Shown one piece after another: positions 17,092 to 25,632 of a stretch of DNA of 35,711 bases. This stretch comes from JBJKSO01 sp046703825 (GTDB lineage: Bacteria > Chloroflexota > Dormibacteria > Aeolococcales > Bog-877), in contig JBJKSO010000025.1 in the NCBI GenBank assembly GCA_046703825.1, positions 1 through 35,711 of the forward strand, given 5' to 3'. The position numbers were made by a program, and so were the translations under genes. The notes beneath the pieces are model-generated. The model saw only the letters and a list, made by a program, of their open reading frames with translations, was not told the DNA's origin and searched no databases. Positions within the stretch are counted from its first letter, which is position 1, and the number at the start of each line of letters is the position of its first letter.

Positions 17092-17552
17092 CCGCCAGGC
17101 TCACGGCTACGCCGGCGATCGCGAGTCGGCGGGCGCCGGCCAGTTCACCCTCTGCATGTGGTGCACCTTCGGGGCGGTGCTCGCCGCCCTGATCCGCGGC
17201 ACCGCGGTACCGATCGGGCCGGGTCGGGTGCGGGTGCTGGTGGCTGAGAACGTGGCTGGCGCCGACTCTCCCGGCCCGTCGTTGCTGGTGGGCGACTTGG
17301 AGAAGCGACCTCCAGGGGTTAACGCCGGCTCTTGGGTTGCCGCGCTGGGCGGTGACGGCGTGGCCGCCGCCCTGGTAGGGGGCGGGGAGGCCGCCGCGCC
17401 GCTCGGGCTGCACCTGACCCCTTCGCCGCGGGCAATTGGGTGCTGCGCGCTCGCGCCGTCAGGTGGCAGGGCCGGGCACGGCATGTGGGAACATACCTGG
17501 GCGCCGGCCGGTACCACTCGTGGCTCGGGCCGCCGGGCCGTGGCCAGCCGAG
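17092..17552 (+). other. 461-bp stretch without a recognisable gene, before the ABC exporter
   Basis: No known protein is visible. One plus-strand reading frame (ATG 17156 to stop 17572) stays open with high GC at third positions and begins MWCTFGAVLAALIRG, but it resembles nothing I know and overlaps the ATPase start. A -10-like CATACCT near 17490 may belong to the exporter promoter. I regard it as intergenic or as an unrecognised small gene. Confidence 0.3.
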
Positions 17553-18581
17553 GTGAGCGAATTGTTTGCTGAGAGTCGCTCCGACGCCGCCATCGAGGTG
17601 GAGGGTCTGCGCAAGTCCTACGGCAGGGTGGAAGCCCTGCGCGGGGTCGGATTCCAGGCGCCCCGCGGCCGGGTGCTGGGACTGCTGGGTCCAAACGGCG
17701 CCGGCAAGACCACCGCGGTGCGCATCCTCGCCACCCTGGTCCAGCCCGACCAGGGGATCGCCCGGATCGAGGGACTCGACGTGGTCCGCGACGCGGCGGC
17801 GGTGCGGCGCCGGATCGGCCTCACCGGTCAGGGCACCGCCATCCAGGTGGAGCTGACCGGGCGCGAGAACCTGCAGATCGTCGGCCAGCTGAATCACCTG
17901 CCTCGCCCGGTGGTGCGCCAGCGGACCCAGGAGCTGCTGAGCCGGTTCGACCTCGCCGAAGCCGCCGACCGACCGGCGCGGACCTACTCCGGAGGGATGC
18001 AAAGAAGGCTGGACCTGGCTGCCAGCCTGATCGGTCAACCCGCCGTGCTCTTCCTGGACGAGCCCACCACCGGCCTCGACCCTCGGGCCCGGCTGCAGAT
18101 GTGGGAGATCGTCCGGGAGCTGGCCGGGGCGGGCACCACCATCCTGCTCACCACCCAGTACATGGACGAGGCGGACGCGCTCTCGCACGACATCGTCGTG
18201 ATCGACCATGGCCAGGTGATCGCCGAGGGGACGCCTGAGGAGCTCAAGCGCCGGACCGGTGGCGACGTCCTCGAGTTCGTCGTGCCCGACCGCGCGCGCA
18301 TGGAGCCGGCCGCCGCCGCCGTCTCTGGCATCAACCACGCCGAACCCCACCTGGACCCCACCACCGGGATGGTGCGGTTGGGGGTCGGCGGGCAGGGGTC
18401 TCGGGCGGTGGTCGAGGCGGTCCGGCGTCTGGATGCGGCCGAGATCGAGACCGAAGGTCTGGTGTTGCGCCGCCCCTCGCTGGACGACGTCTTTTTGGCG
18501 CTCACCGGCCACCAGGCAGAGCACGAGGCCCGCCCTCTCCGCGGCCGTCGGCACCGTTCAGCCCCGGCCAAGGAGGACTGA
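17553..18581 (+). CDS. ABC exporter ATP-binding protein, DrrA-type
   Basis: 342 residues. The nucleotide-binding domain has Walker A GPNGAGKT, a signature YSGGMQRRLDLAASL, Walker B AVLFLDEPTTGLDP and the His switch LLTTQYMDEAD. The C-terminal extension ending in RRPSLDDVFLALTGH is the hallmark of the daunorubicin-resistance (DrrA/CcmA) class, which drives efflux of drugs, glycolipids or other hydrophobic compounds. The start is GTG 17553 or TTG 17562; the latter has GAGGTGA at better spacing. The permease follows after 4 nt. It is separated from the two-component genes by the SHOCT gene, and all point the same way. Confidence 0.9.
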   Translation: MSELFAESRSDAAIEVEGLRKSYGRVEALRGVGFQAPRGRVLGLLGPNGAGKTTAVRILATLVQPDQGIARIEGLDVVRDAAAVRRRIGLTGQGTAIQVELTGRENLQIVGQLNHLPRPVVRQRTQELLSRFDLAEAADRPARTYSGGMQRRLDLAASLIGQPAVLFLDEPTTGLDPRARLQMWEIVRELAGAGTTILLTTQYMDEADALSHDIVVIDHGQVIAEGTPEELKRRTGGDVLEFVVPDRARMEPAAAAVSGINHAEPHLDPTTGMVRLGVGGQGSRAVVEAVRRLDAAEIETEGLVLRRPSLDDVFLALTGHQAEHEARPLRGRRHRSAPAKED

Positions 18582-18585
18582 GCCC

Positions 18586-19398
18586 ATGGCGACTAGCGCT
18601 GCCACCGCTGCCCCGCTGGCGCCGGGACGACTGCTCAGCGCGCGCTGGGCGGTAAGCGATGCCCTGGTGATGACCCGGCGCAACCTCTTGGTGTGGTTTC
18701 GGGTGCCCGCCTACCTGGTCTTCACGGTGGTCCAGCCGGTCATGTTCGTGCTGCTCTTCCGCTACGTCTTCGGAGGCGCCATCCCGGTCCATGTCCCGGG
18801 CGGGTACGTGAACTTTTTGCTGCCGGGCATCCTCGCCCAGACCGCCGCTTTCGCCTCGTTCGCGACCGCGATCGCGCTGGCCGAAGGGATGAAGCAGGGC
18901 GTCATCGACCGGTTGCGCTCCATGCCCATGGCGCGCTCGGCAGTTTTGGCCGGGCGGCTGCTGGCGGACGCCATCCGCATGCTGGTCACCATCCTGGTGA
19001 TCCTCGGTGTTGGCTACCTGGTGGGCTTCCACTTCGAGCGCGGGATCGCAGCCTCAGTGGGAATGATCCTCACCGCCGAACTCTTCGGCATCGTGGTCTG
19101 CTGCGTCTCCGGCTTCATCGGGCTGGCGATCAAGGACGAGGAGTCGGTGCAAGCCTTCGGGCTGATCTGGCTCTTCCCCCTGACCTTTGTCAGCTCGGCC
19201 TTCGTGCCCATCGCCACCATGCCCGGGTGGCTGCAGGCCTTCGCTCTGCATCAGCCGGTGACGCTGGTGGTGGACGCGATGCGCGCGATGGCCCTGGGCG
19301 GCGACATCTTCACGCCGCTCTGGCAGTCTCTGGTCTGGTTGGCGGGCATCTTCCTGGTGTTCGGCCCGCTGGCGGTGCGCGCCTACCGCCGCGGCTGA
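18586..19398 (+). CDS. ABC-2 type exporter permease, DrrB-type
   Basis: 270 residues with six predicted membrane helices. It begins with a cytosolic stretch ending in ALVMTRRNLLVWFRVPAYLV, typical of ABC2_membrane permeases. The middle carries the conserved EGMKQGVIDRLRSMPMARSA loop, and the end has FVSSAFVPIATMPGWLQAFA and HQPVTLVVDAMRAM, the ABC-2 signature region. ATG 18586 follows AGGAGG at 8-9 nt. It forms a homodimeric or heteromeric exporter with the preceding ATPase. The gene converges with the molybdate regulator on the other strand, 46 nt away. Confidence 0.9.
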   Translation: MATSAATAAPLAPGRLLSARWAVSDALVMTRRNLLVWFRVPAYLVFTVVQPVMFVLLFRYVFGGAIPVHVPGGYVNFLLPGILAQTAAFASFATAIALAEGMKQGVIDRLRSMPMARSAVLAGRLLADAIRMLVTILVILGVGYLVGFHFERGIAASVGMILTAELFGIVVCCVSGFIGLAIKDEESVQAFGLIWLFPLTFVSSAFVPIATMPGWLQAFALHQPVTLVVDAMRAMALGGDIFTPLWQSLVWLAGIFLVFGPLAVRAYRRG

Positions 19399-19444
19399 CG
19401 GTCGCTCTCCGGAGCGACACCGCCCCGGGCGCTGCCATCCGACT

Positions 19445-20545
19445 CTATAGTTCCTCGCCTAGGATCGAGGCGTCGTAGCCGGGAAGCGCCACCAGCTCTC
19501 GGCGCAGCTGCGCGCCGCCCAGGATCGAAAGCAGCAAGCGCATCTCGGGCGAATCCAGCCGTCGGCGCTGCACCAGGATGACGCACTCTTCCTCCGAGAG
19601 CGGCAAGAACTGCAATCCATAGGTCAGCGCGGCCGGCTCGGTGCCGATGCCCACGTCGGCCAGGCCGCCGGCGACCGCGCTGGCCACCTGCAGGTGGCCG
19701 CCCACCTCGCTCTCGTAGCCTGCCAGCCGCTCCGACCGCAGCCCGAGGCGCCCAAGCTCCTGCTCGAGCAGGCTTCTGGCCTGCGAGCCCGGCTCGCGAT
19801 TGACCCAGCGCAGGTTTGCCTCCACCGAATCCGCCAGCGAGGCGATACCCCGGGCCGTCCCCGGCCGGAGCAGCATGCCTTCGCGCCAGCGGGCGAAGCC
19901 GATGGTGGCGAACGAGGGGTCTGCCAGCCTAGACCGCCGCTCCGAGGTTGGGTAGTGGACGGCCGCCGCGTGCACCGACTCCTCACGCAGCAGCCGGAGC
20001 GCCTCACCGCTGCCGCAAGCCCACCAATCGAGTCCCCATCCCTGACCCGCCTGCTCCACCGGGGGGGCAACCAGCGGCAGGGCAGGATCACAACCGGCCA
20101 CCACGATCGAACGGCCTCGGCCCCAGAGGTCCGCAGCATTCCCCGGTCCCGCCAGCCGCCCGTTCGCGGGTACGAAGCCCAGGAGTGCTGCCTGATCCCC
20201 GAGCAGGGGCAGGGCCACCCAGCGCTCGAAGACGTGGGCCAAGCGGGCGCGGGAACCATAATGCGGCGGCGCCAGCGGTTGAGCGGGCACCTGCCGCGAG
20301 TCCAAATCGCCGGCAAAGAGGTCCTCGACCGTGGTCCCCAGCGCCCGTGCCAGCGCCAGCGCTCCGGTGAGCGACGGCAGCCAGGCCCCCGACTCCGCCC
20401 CGGCGATGGCCTGCCGGCTCACCCCGCACGCCTCGGCCAGCTGGCTCTGGGTGAGGCCGGACGCGAGGCGGGCCAGTCGCAGTCGCCGCCCGGCTTCGAT
20501 AGAACCCCGCGAGGCGGGTCGGCGGGGAGAAGCCGACTCACTCAA
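19445..20545 (-). CDS. XRE-type HTH regulator fused to a periplasmic-binding-like (molybdate/tungstate-sensing) domain
   Basis: 366 residues. The N-terminal Cro/C1 helix-turn-helix (~15-75) reads RLRLARLASGLTQSQLAEAC, then GVSRQAIAGAESGAWLPSL. The remaining ~260 residues form a type 2 periplasmic-binding-protein fold without signal peptide (VVAGCDPALPLVAPPVEQ, LRWVNREPGSQARSLLEQEL, GGLADVGIGTEPAA), as in the family of molybdate-responsive regulators related to COG1910. It is the last gene of the molybdate/tungstate ABC operon, so it most likely senses the oxyanion and controls the operon. The start TTG 20545 has GGAGG at 6 nt and overlaps the ATPase stop by 8 nt. The ligand is inferred from context. 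Confidence 0.82.
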   Translation of the reverse strand: MSESASPRRPASRGSIEAGRRLRLARLASGLTQSQLAEACGVSRQAIAGAESGAWLPSLTGALALARALGTTVEDLFAGDLDSRQVPAQPLAPPHYGSRARLAHVFERWVALPLLGDQAALLGFVPANGRLAGPGNAADLWGRGRSIVVAGCDPALPLVAPPVEQAGQGWGLDWWACGSGEALRLLREESVHAAAVHYPTSERRSRLADPSFATIGFARWREGMLLRPGTARGIASLADSVEANLRWVNREPGSQARSLLEQELGRLGLRSERLAGYESEVGGHLQVASAVAGGLADVGIGTEPAALTYGLQFLPLSEEECVILVQRRRLDSPEMRLLLSILGGAQLRRELVALPGYDASILGEEL

Positions 20546-21497
20546 GGTCGGCCTCCGGGCCGGAGAAGACCGGGGCTGCCGGGACGCGCACGAAGACCCG
20601 CTCCCGAGTCTCGGGAGCGCGGTCGGCGGCAAGGTGGAGGCTGCCCCGCCAGCCATCGTCGACGCTGAGCACGATGTCCATCCTGGCCCCGGCCGGACGA
20701 ACCGCCGTGACGGTGGCTTCCAGTGTGTCCGCCGCTTGCGTGGCCAGAAATGCCCGGTCGGGATGGATCGCCATCAGCTGCCCCCCGCGCCGGAGCCAGC
20801 CCCGATACCCCACCAGCGACGCCACCGCCGCGCTCTGGGGGTGGAGGACCAGGTCCGACGGTTCTGCCACCTGCAGCACCCGCCCCCGGTGCATCACGGC
20901 TATCCGGTCGGCGAACGACTGCGCCTCCTCAAGTTTGTGGGTTACCAGCACCGCCGCCGTCCCCGAGCTCGCGAGCTCCGACCTCACCAACTCCAGGAGT
21001 TCCTGCGCCAGCGCCGCATCCAGGGAGCTGAAGGGCTCGTCCAAGCAGAGCAGCGCCACCCGCGTCTGCAGGGTCCGCGCCAGCGCCACCCGCTGAGCCT
21101 CGCCGCCGGATAGGCCGCGCGGGCGAACCGACAAGAGGCCACCGATCCCGAGCCGCTCGCCGGCCGCCCGCGCCGCCCGGGGGTCGGCACCGGTGGCGTA
21201 GGCGATGTTCTGCAGCACCGTCAGGTGGGGGAAGAGGCCGGGGTTCTGGCGCAGCAGGCCCACCCGGCGCTGCCCGGCGGGCACGTCCCGGCGGCCGCCA
21301 GCGGCCGAGCTCAGCACCCTGCCCTCCAGGGTGATCTCTCCCCGGCTCAACCGGACCAAGCCCGCCAGGGCCTCGAGACTGGTGGTCTTGCCGGCGCCCG
21401 AAGGCCCGAGCAGGGCCAGCCGCTCGCCCGGCTCCAACCGCAGCCGCAGCGCCACCGAGAACCGCCGGCGCCTCACCTCAAAGTCGGCGGCGAGCAC
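20538..21497 (-). CDS. ABC transporter ATP-binding protein, molybdate/tungstate (ModC/WtpC) type
   Basis: 319 residues. Walker A GPSGAGKT, signature LSGGEAQRVALARTL and Walker B ALLCLDEPFSSLD are present, followed by the His switch LVTHKLEEA. A C-terminal TOBE-like domain (AIHPDRAFLATQ and LEATVTAVRPAGARMDIVLS) is expected for oxyanion importers. It hydrolyses ATP to power the permease encoded upstream. The start GTG 21497 overlaps the permease stop by 20 nt; an extended ORF beyond this start lies inside the permease gene and was rejected. Confidence 0.87.
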   Translation of the reverse strand: MLAADFEVRRRRFSVALRLRLEPGERLALLGPSGAGKTTSLEALAGLVRLSRGEITLEGRVLSSAAGGRRDVPAGQRRVGLLRQNPGLFPHLTVLQNIAYATGADPRAARAAGERLGIGGLLSVRPRGLSGGEAQRVALARTLQTRVALLCLDEPFSSLDAALAQELLELVRSELASSGTAAVLVTHKLEEAQSFADRIAVMHRGRVLQVAEPSDLVLHPQSAAVASLVGYRGWLRRGGQLMAIHPDRAFLATQAADTLEATVTAVRPAGARMDIVLSVDDGWRGSLHLAADRAPETRERVFVRVPAAPVFSGPEADLE

Positions 21498-22254
21498 GGG
21501 CGCTCCAGAGGTAGGCGGCCACCGGCAGTGGCAGGGCAACCACCAGCAGGACCAGCGCGAACGGCAGGGCGGAGCTGAGCCCAGTCTCTTGCAGGGTGAC
21601 CCAGATCTGCATGGGCAGGCCAAACGGGTGGTAGGCGATGATCAGGACCGCCCCGAAGGCCCCCATCGATCGCGCCCAGGTCACCGACAGGGCGGTGGCC
21701 AGGCCCGGCGCGGCCAGCGGCGCAGTCACCCGGCGCCACGTTCGCCAGCGGCTGTCCCCGAGCAGAGCGGCCGCCTCCTCCAGCTGGGGGTCCACAGCGG
21801 CGAACGCGGCCGAGGCGCCGAGCACGTAGTACGGCACCGACTCGTATATCTCCGCCACCACCAGGGCGAAGAAGGTGTCGGAGGCGCTGAGGTTGAGGTG
21901 GGTCAGCGCGGACCCGATCGGGGTGGCCGGTCCCAGCATGAACACCAGCAGCAGGCCGATCACCAGGGGCGGGGTGAGCAGCGGCAGCAGCACCCCGACC
22001 TCCCAGATGCGCGGGAGCGGCAGCCGGCCCCGGGCCAGCAGGTAAGCCAGCGGCGTGCCCAGTACCAGGATGACCGTCAGCGCCGCCAGCGAGGCGGCCA
22101 ACGAGGTGAGGAGGGGAGTGAAGGCCCCGGGCTGGCGCAGCGAGCTGACGATCGAGGAGGGCGACAGGTGGGCCAGGAGTGCGATGAGCGGCCCCAGCAG
22201 CGCCAGCCACACCAGCAGGGCTCCAACCAGAGCCGCCCCGGTGCTCGCACGCAC
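21478..22254 (-). CDS. ABC transporter permease, molybdate/tungstate (ModB/WtpB) type
   Basis: 258 residues with six to seven hydrophobic helices. The BPD_transp_1 EAA loop is visible: LEEAAALLGDSRWRTWRRVT, followed by PLAAPGLATALSVTWARSMG. AFGAVLII is typical of ModB-like permeases. The start is GTG 22254, 38 nt after the binding-protein stop. The protein forms the homodimeric channel in the membrane. Confidence 0.85.
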   Translation of the reverse strand: MRASTGAALVGALLVWLALLGPLIALLAHLSPSSIVSSLRQPGAFTPLLTSLAASLAALTVILVLGTPLAYLLARGRLPLPRIWEVGVLLPLLTPPLVIGLLLVFMLGPATPIGSALTHLNLSASDTFFALVVAEIYESVPYYVLGASAAFAAVDPQLEEAAALLGDSRWRTWRRVTAPLAAPGLATALSVTWARSMGAFGAVLIIAYHPFGLPMQIWVTLQETGLSSALPFALVLLVVALPLPVAAYLWSARARRRL

Positions 22255-22292
22255 CAGGTTTCCCGGAAACGCCGGCGGGACGCTGGGCGCGG

Positions 22293-23294
22293 TCAGCTCT
22301 TGCGAACGAGTTTCCTTACGCTCGCGGGCGCGGAATCCGCGTGGCCGACCAAAGCCGGGTCGAGCAAGGTGTAGCCCTCCCGTTTGAGGATGCGTCGGGC
22401 CTTCGATCCCAGCAGGAACTTGACGAAGGCGGTCGCCGCAGCCCGGTCGGTGGCGGTGGTTCCAGAGGTCGTCAGCACCGACGCCTCCAAGTCCAGCAGA
22501 GAGCCATGCACGACCTTGCCGTGCGCCAGGGTCATCGAGGCGGAATTGTAGATGGAGCTGTCCGCCGGAACGCCGAAGTTAATCTTGGCGGGAAGCGTCA
22601 CGTAGGGCAGGCCGAGCTGGACCGCCTGGGGCAGGTAGGCGCTCGCCGCGTCCAGCTGGCCCGCCTGCAAGGTCGGCTCCAGGCCGGTCTCGGAAAAGAT
22701 CTGGGCGCCGGCGTTCGCCCCGCCGAGGTCGGCGCCGGCGGTGCTCTTGCTGATGCCGATGTATCGCTCCGCCAGATGCACCATCTCGACGAAGCCCTGC
22801 CCCTGGGGATCGACGTTGGGGTCGGTGCGGCCCAGCCTGAAGCCCGGTTGGGCCATCAGTTTGAAGAGGTCTTTGATCGGGAGCTTGTGCTCGGCGATCC
22901 TTCGCAGCTCTTGGGCGTGCGGTCCCTTGGGGTAGTAGGCGACCACCAACGGACTGGCGGCGAAGCGCACCGCCCACTTGGTCAACTTGGGTTCCAGCAC
23001 GGCCATGGGGGCCTGCCCGATCGGGATGAACACGTCGGGGGCGATCTCGCCGGCAGCGATCTCGTGAGCCAGGCTCTGACTTCCCGCCGACTGGTTCTGG
23101 TACTGGTCCCCGGTGGCCTTGATGAACGGTGGACCGAGGTACTTGTCCATCAGGAGTTGCAGGGAGCCTGCGCTGGCGATGTTGGCGAGACCGGGCAGGG
23201 TCTTGGCCGCCACCAAGGCGCCCGGCGCTGCGGCCGCGCCGGCCAGGATCGCCCCCAACAGAGCCAGCCCGAGAAGGTCCGATCGCAGCCGCAC
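22293..23294 (-). CDS. Periplasmic/extracytoplasmic oxyanion-binding protein (ModA/WtpA-like)
   Basis: 333 residues. The start GTG 23294 gives a classical secretory signal (VRLRSDLLGLALLGAILAG, then AAAAP) without a lipobox Cys. The mature part has the PBP type 2 fold: AGSLQLLMDKYLGPPFIKAT, then EIAAGEIAPDVFIPIGQAP and RFAASPLVVAYYP. GRTDPNVDPQGQG is characteristic of tungstate/molybdate binding proteins (the DP loop). It is the first gene of the ModABC-like operon with its HTH-PBP regulator. Molybdate versus tungstate cannot be decided; sulfate is less likely. A -10 TATATG lies 10 nt upstream. Confidence 0.83.
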   Translation of the reverse strand: MRLRSDLLGLALLGAILAGAAAAPGALVAAKTLPGLANIASAGSLQLLMDKYLGPPFIKATGDQYQNQSAGSQSLAHEIAAGEIAPDVFIPIGQAPMAVLEPKLTKWAVRFAASPLVVAYYPKGPHAQELRRIAEHKLPIKDLFKLMAQPGFRLGRTDPNVDPQGQGFVEMVHLAERYIGISKSTAGADLGGANAGAQIFSETGLEPTLQAGQLDAASAYLPQAVQLGLPYVTLPAKINFGVPADSSIYNSASMTLAHGKVVHGSLLDLEASVLTTSGTTATDRAAATAFVKFLLGSKARRILKREGYTLLDPALVGHADSAPASVRKLVRKS

Positions 23295-23304
23295 GGAGCA
23301 TGAG

Positions 23305-23343
23305 CATATACCGCCGGCGCTAGTTTTGCTTGCGTTTGGCAAG
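23305..23343 (-). promoter_or_regulatory. Promoter of the molybdate/tungstate operon with inverted repeat
   Basis: On the minus strand a -10 TATATG (23310-23305) sits 10 nt before the GTG. The expected -35 position is poor but is covered by an inverted repeat CTTGC-GTTTG-GCAAG (23329-23343), next to a direct repeat GTTTTGC/GTTTGGC. These could be operator sequences of the XRE-type regulator encoded by the operon. Confidence 0.35.
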
Positions 23344-23428
23344 AGACGGAGCTGGGTCCGGCGCTGGTCGGTAGGCTGGGCAGGCTGGCGGGGCAGCCCA
23401 AGTCAAAGCGTCGATCCGGGAGGAGCCA

Positions 23429-24649
23429 ATGGCCTTCAGCCACCTGAGCCATCTGGAGTGCGGCCGCTGCGCGACCGTTTACGACGCGAGGACGGTCCAG
23501 GGTCTCTGCTCCTGCGGTTCGCCGCTGCTCGCCCGCTACGACCTGGCGGGACTTGGGCGGTCCGTCTCCCGGGACGACCTCGGCGCTCGGGCGCCGGACC
23601 TCTGGCGGTACCACGAACTGCTCCCGGTCCAGAGCGCTGACACCGTTGTCACCCTCGGGGAGGTCATGACGCCACTGTTGCGGCTGCCGCGGCTCGGGGA
23701 GGCCATTGCCGTGCCGCGCCTTCTCATGAAGGATGAGGGGCTACTCCCCACCGGGACCTTCAAGGCTCGCGGCGCGGCGGTTGGCATTTCCCGCGCCCGC
23801 GAGCTGGGTGTGCGCCGGGTCGCCATGCCCACCAACGGCAATGCCGGCTCGGCCTGGGCCGCCTACGCGGCGAGAGCGGGGCTGGAGGCACTGATCGTGA
23901 TGCCGGTGGCGGCGCCGCCCATCCCACGGGCCGAGTGCGCGGCCGCGGGCGCGCACCTGTATCTGGTTGACGGTCTCATCGGTGACGCCGGCGCGCTGGT
24001 GGCTCGCGCGGTCGCCGCGTCCGACTACTTCGACGTCTCCACGCTCAAGGAGCCCTACCGAATCGAAGGCAAGAAGACGATGGGGCTGGAGCTGTTCGAG
24101 CAGATGGGCTGGCGGGCGCCCGACGTGATCGTCTATCCGACTGGGGGCGGAGTGGGCCTGATCGGCATCTACAAAGCCTTGCTCGAGTGCCAGGAACTGG
24201 GCTGGATGGAGGAGAAGCTGCCCCGGTTGGTGGCAGTCCAGGCGGACGGCTGCGCTCCCATCGTCCGGGCCTGGGCGAGCGGGTCGGACTCCTCCGACCC
24301 GTGGGAGAACGCCTCGACCGTTGCCTTCGGGATTACCGTGCCCAAGGCGCTGGGTGACTTTCTGATCCTGGCGGCGCTGTACGCGACCAAGGGCTGCGCG
24401 GTCGCAGTGACCGACCAGCAGATCCTGGCTTCCCAGCGTGAGCTGGCGCGGCTCGAGGGCGCGCTTGTGTGCCCGGAAGGGGCTGCTTGTGTGGCCGGCG
24501 TCGAGCGGCTGCGCAAGTCCGGATGGATCCGGCCCGGCGATGAGGTGGTCATCATCAACACCGGCTCTGGGATCAAGTATCCAGAGACTGTGCGTGTCGA
24601 TGCGCCGGTGCTCGATCGTCGCGATGACATTCCGTTGACCAGCGCGTGA
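23429..24649 (+). CDS. thrC: Threonine synthase
   Basis: 406 residues, PLP enzyme that converts O-phosphohomoserine to threonine. The N-terminus carries a Cys4 zinc-ribbon-like start (CGRC at 11-14, CSCG at 27-30), common in this subgroup. The PLP lysine is in LPTGTFKARG (Lys112), and the phosphate-binding Gly-rich loop is YPTGGGVGLIG. ATG 23429 has GGGAGGAG at good spacing. The overall length fits the shorter bacterial/archaeal type. It is divergent from the molybdate operon. The related fold-II enzymes threonine deaminase and cysteate synthase are less likely because of the zinc ribbon. Confidence 0.9.
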   Translation: MAFSHLSHLECGRCATVYDARTVQGLCSCGSPLLARYDLAGLGRSVSRDDLGARAPDLWRYHELLPVQSADTVVTLGEVMTPLLRLPRLGEAIAVPRLLMKDEGLLPTGTFKARGAAVGISRARELGVRRVAMPTNGNAGSAWAAYAARAGLEALIVMPVAAPPIPRAECAAAGAHLYLVDGLIGDAGALVARAVAASDYFDVSTLKEPYRIEGKKTMGLELFEQMGWRAPDVIVYPTGGGVGLIGIYKALLECQELGWMEEKLPRLVAVQADGCAPIVRAWASGSDSSDPWENASTVAFGITVPKALGDFLILAALYATKGCAVAVTDQQILASQRELARLEGALVCPEGAACVAGVERLRKSGWIRPGDEVVIINTGSGIKYPETVRVDAPVLDRRDDIPLTSA

Positions 24650-24742
24650 ACGGTGCTCGCCTAGATTCTCGGAGTGTCTCCTGGAGAGTTGCGCTGCGAA
24701 AAGGCGGTCGCCTCGCCGCTGCCAGGGTTAAGGAGGACCACC

Positions 24743-25237
24743 GTGTCGGGCAATGACGACTTGATTCAAAACAGTGAGCCCTACGCCAGGCCCGAGTCGG
24801 CCCCGGTACTGTCCGCGGTGCCTCGGCGCAAGCTTGCAGTGATCGCGTGCATGGACGCCAGAATCATCGTCAGCAGGATCCTGGGCCTGGAGGAGGGCGA
24901 CGCGCACATCATCCGGAACGCCGGCGGGGTGGTTACGGAAGATGTGATCCGGTCCCTCATCATTTCGCAGCGGCTGCTGGGCACAGAGGAGATCCTGGTA
25001 ATCCACCACACCGATTGCGGCATGCTCAAGTTCAAGGAAGACCAGTTGAAGCGGGAGATTGAGCGCGAAACGGGCGTGCGGCCGCCGTTCGCTCTGGGGG
25101 CCTTCGAAGACCTCGCCGCAGACGTGCGCCAGTCCATGGCGCTGATACAAGCGAGCCCCTTCATCCCCTGCAGGGATCGGGTGCGGGGATGCATCTATGA
25201 CCTTGAGAGTCGCCGACTCGAGCCTGTGGCTCCCTAG
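24743..25237 (+). CDS. Beta-class carbonic anhydrase
   Basis: 164 residues, zinc enzyme for CO2/bicarbonate interconversion in the cytosol. Zinc-site motifs: CMDAR (Cys36-Asp38-Arg40) and HHTDC (His89, Cys92). IRNAGGVVTEDVIRSL between them is typical of the small beta-CA subgroup related to mycobacterial Rv1284. The start GTG 24743 has AAGGAGGA 5 nt upstream; the upstream in-frame start has no ribosome site. A TAGATT -10-like element lies at about 24663. It follows threonine synthase on the same strand with a 93-nt gap. Confidence 0.9.
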   Translation: MSGNDDLIQNSEPYARPESAPVLSAVPRRKLAVIACMDARIIVSRILGLEEGDAHIIRNAGGVVTEDVIRSLIISQRLLGTEEILVIHHTDCGMLKFKEDQLKREIERETGVRPPFALGAFEDLAADVRQSMALIQASPFIPCRDRVRGCIYDLESRRLEPVAP

Positions 25238-25259
25238 AACCGGCGGCCACCGCCGGTGG

Positions 25260-25514
25260 TCAGGAGCCGCTGGGGTGGAGAGGCCTGCTCGTGGAGGGGC
25301 TGTCCCGCTCTCCAGCCAGACGGCTCAAAGCAGACCGACGCTGCCGGGAGGGTCCAGCGACCAGTCGCCGTCCTCCGGCCCAAGCAGGTCGCTCAACCGG
25401 CACAGGCGCGGCCGCCAGCCACTCGTCCACCGAGGTGTGGCGCTTCGTCCCCGCGAACTCCGCTTCGGTCCAGCTCAGGTCGTCGTATTCCGGCTCTCTA
25501 GCCAAACTCTCCAC
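25260..25514 (-). CDS. Possible small protein of unknown function
   Basis: 84 residues from GTG 25514, on the strand opposite its neighbours and occupying most of the 395-bp gap between the carbonic anhydrase and the amidase. The first half is natural-looking and acidic (EPEYDDLSWTEAEFAGTKRH, then TSVDEWLAAAP); the second half is Arg-rich and may be out of frame or disordered. A -10-like TATAGA occurs on this strand near 25557. I do not recognise the family. The rest of the gap (25515-25632) holds the amidase leader with a TAACCT element near 25579 and an AGGAGG ribosome site. Confidence 0.3.
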   Translation of the reverse strand: MESLAREPEYDDLSWTEAEFAGTKRHTSVDEWLAAAPVPVERPAWAGGRRLVAGPSRQRRSALSRLAGERDSPSTSRPLHPSGS

Positions 25515-25632
25515 CAGTCGTACCTGGCCCCAGCTCCCGGGCTCGGCCAGGCTCTATATGGAAGAGGGCCGCGAGGCGTCTAACCTTCGGATTCTCGGCC
25601 CGAACCGTGCTTGAACAGGCAGGAGGCAATTG

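Noticed and set aside
21205..22374. 389-codon plus-strand frame across the molybdate transporter genes
   Set aside because: Gln/Arg/Gly-rich mirror of Leu/Ala-rich helices; no domain.
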